DNA from: an uncultured Clostridia bacterium
GTDB lineage: Bacteria; Bacillota; Clostridia; TANB77; CAG-508
Length of the DNA: 15,203 nucleotides
Assembly (NCBI GenBank): GCA_948664205.1
Contig: CAPNDH010000034.1
Location: 1 to 15,203 of the forward strand
Direction: 5' to 3'
Shown here: positions 14,926-15,203 of the stretch, in pieces
How positions within the stretch are numbered: position 1 is the first letter of the stretch
Layout of the letters: every line of letters begins with the position of its first letter
Translations under genes and position numbers: made by a program
Notes under the pieces: generated by a model
What the model was told of the DNA's origin: nothing
The model's database searches: none
The model's input: only the letters and a program-made list of their open reading frames with translations

Positions 14926-15203
14926 TCATCTTATATTCTTAGTAAAACTTAGTCTATGTAATGGGCATAAACCATATTCTTTTATTGCTTCTATGTGTGA
15001 TTTTGTTCCATAGCCCTTATGTTTTTCAAAACCGTACATAGGGTATATTTCATCCCACTGACGCATTATTCTATCTCTTGTTACTTTGGCTATTATTGAG
15101 GCTGCTGCTATTGAATAGCATTTTGCGTCTCCTTTTATTATTGATGTGTATGGTATTCCGAAGTGTATCTATTCCATTTAGGGCATCTACTATTATTCTA
15201 TCT
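14926..15203 (-). pseudogene. rnhB: Ribonuclease HII, C-terminal part, frameshifted
   Basis: RNase HII cuts the RNA strand of RNA-DNA hybrids and removes single ribonucleotides from DNA. After the break the frame gives TSIIKGDAKCYSIAAASIIA, KVTRDRIM (with the last catalytic Asp), YGFEKHKGYGTKSHIEAI and HRLSF, all family hallmarks, ending in TGA. Before the break the visible codons read DRIIVDALNGIDTL, with the third catalytic Asp in VDAL. The two parts are in different frames: at CTT CGG A (CGG at 15158-15160) a +1 shift is needed so that GGA ATA CCA follows. The GGA frame has stops upstream (TAA, TAG), so the break is real in this sequence. The N-terminal half lies beyond the window. Forty-three bases separate its stop from the MATE-like gene. 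Confidence 0.9.

Noticed and set aside
1..15203. Reassignment of TAG or TAA as sense codons to explain the two in-frame stops
   Set aside because: TAG ends at least five neighbouring genes (stops at 3187, 4511, 6712, 9999, 10324) and TAA several others (797, 1482, 2281, 9958, 13689) at sensible family positions.

Overview
The window comes from a strongly AT-rich Gram-positive-type genome. Codon choice, AGGAGG-type ribosome binding sites, consensus sigma-A promoters and the gene families (pyrimidine-nucleoside phosphorylase, Firmicutes-type MMPL exporter, heterodimeric ABC exporter) point to an uncultured-type Clostridia/Firmicutes bacterium. Nearly all genes lie on the minus strand; the two exceptions are a small membrane protein and a TetR regulator.

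Read in the direction of minus-strand transcription (right to left), the window holds four blocks. (1) 15203-9999: the 3' end of rnhB (RNase HII), a MATE-like multi-span membrane protein, two half-ABC exporters with complementary degenerate and canonical ATPase motifs, and a small GIY-YIG nuclease-fold protein. The genes are closely spaced or overlapping and end at a strong two-way hairpin at 9959-9998. (2) 9958-4511: a TetR repressor (plus strand) faces an MMPL/RND exporter and a secreted heptad-stalk protein (minus strand). Three copies of a TGACCAwTGGTCA-type palindrome sit on the two divergent promoters, so one repressor probably controls itself and the exporter. Two quasi-palindromic, MITE-like elements interrupt this locus: 9066-9282 (perfect 39-bp arms) between the promoters, and 6473-6713 (heptanucleotide arrays around a hairpin) between exporter and stalk protein. 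(3) 4495-1482: a small two-helix membrane protein (plus strand) diverges from a three-gene minus-strand operon with a perfect consensus promoter. The operon encodes an RNase H-like domain fused to a winged helix, a Bro-N (phage antirepressor-like) protein, and a small ABC/AAA-type ATPase. (4) 1384-1: a GNAT-like acetyltransferase followed by the first two thirds of a pyrimidine-nucleoside phosphorylase.

The most unusual property is that four otherwise well-preserved genes are interrupted by single lesions. The phosphorylase gene and rnhB each need a +1 shift, and in both the codon at the break is CGG followed by A, so the correct frame resumes with GGA (Gly). CGG is almost unused elsewhere: by manual scan I found one other in-frame copy in the accepted genes. 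The Bro-N gene has an in-frame TAG and the second ABC gene an in-frame TAA, each followed by the rest of the protein in the same frame. Sequencing or assembly error, very recent mutation, or recoding (+1 shifting at a starved CGG codon, stop readthrough) are all possible; the sequence alone does not decide. TAA, TAG and TGA all serve as ordinary stops in neighbouring genes, so a global stop reassignment is not supported.
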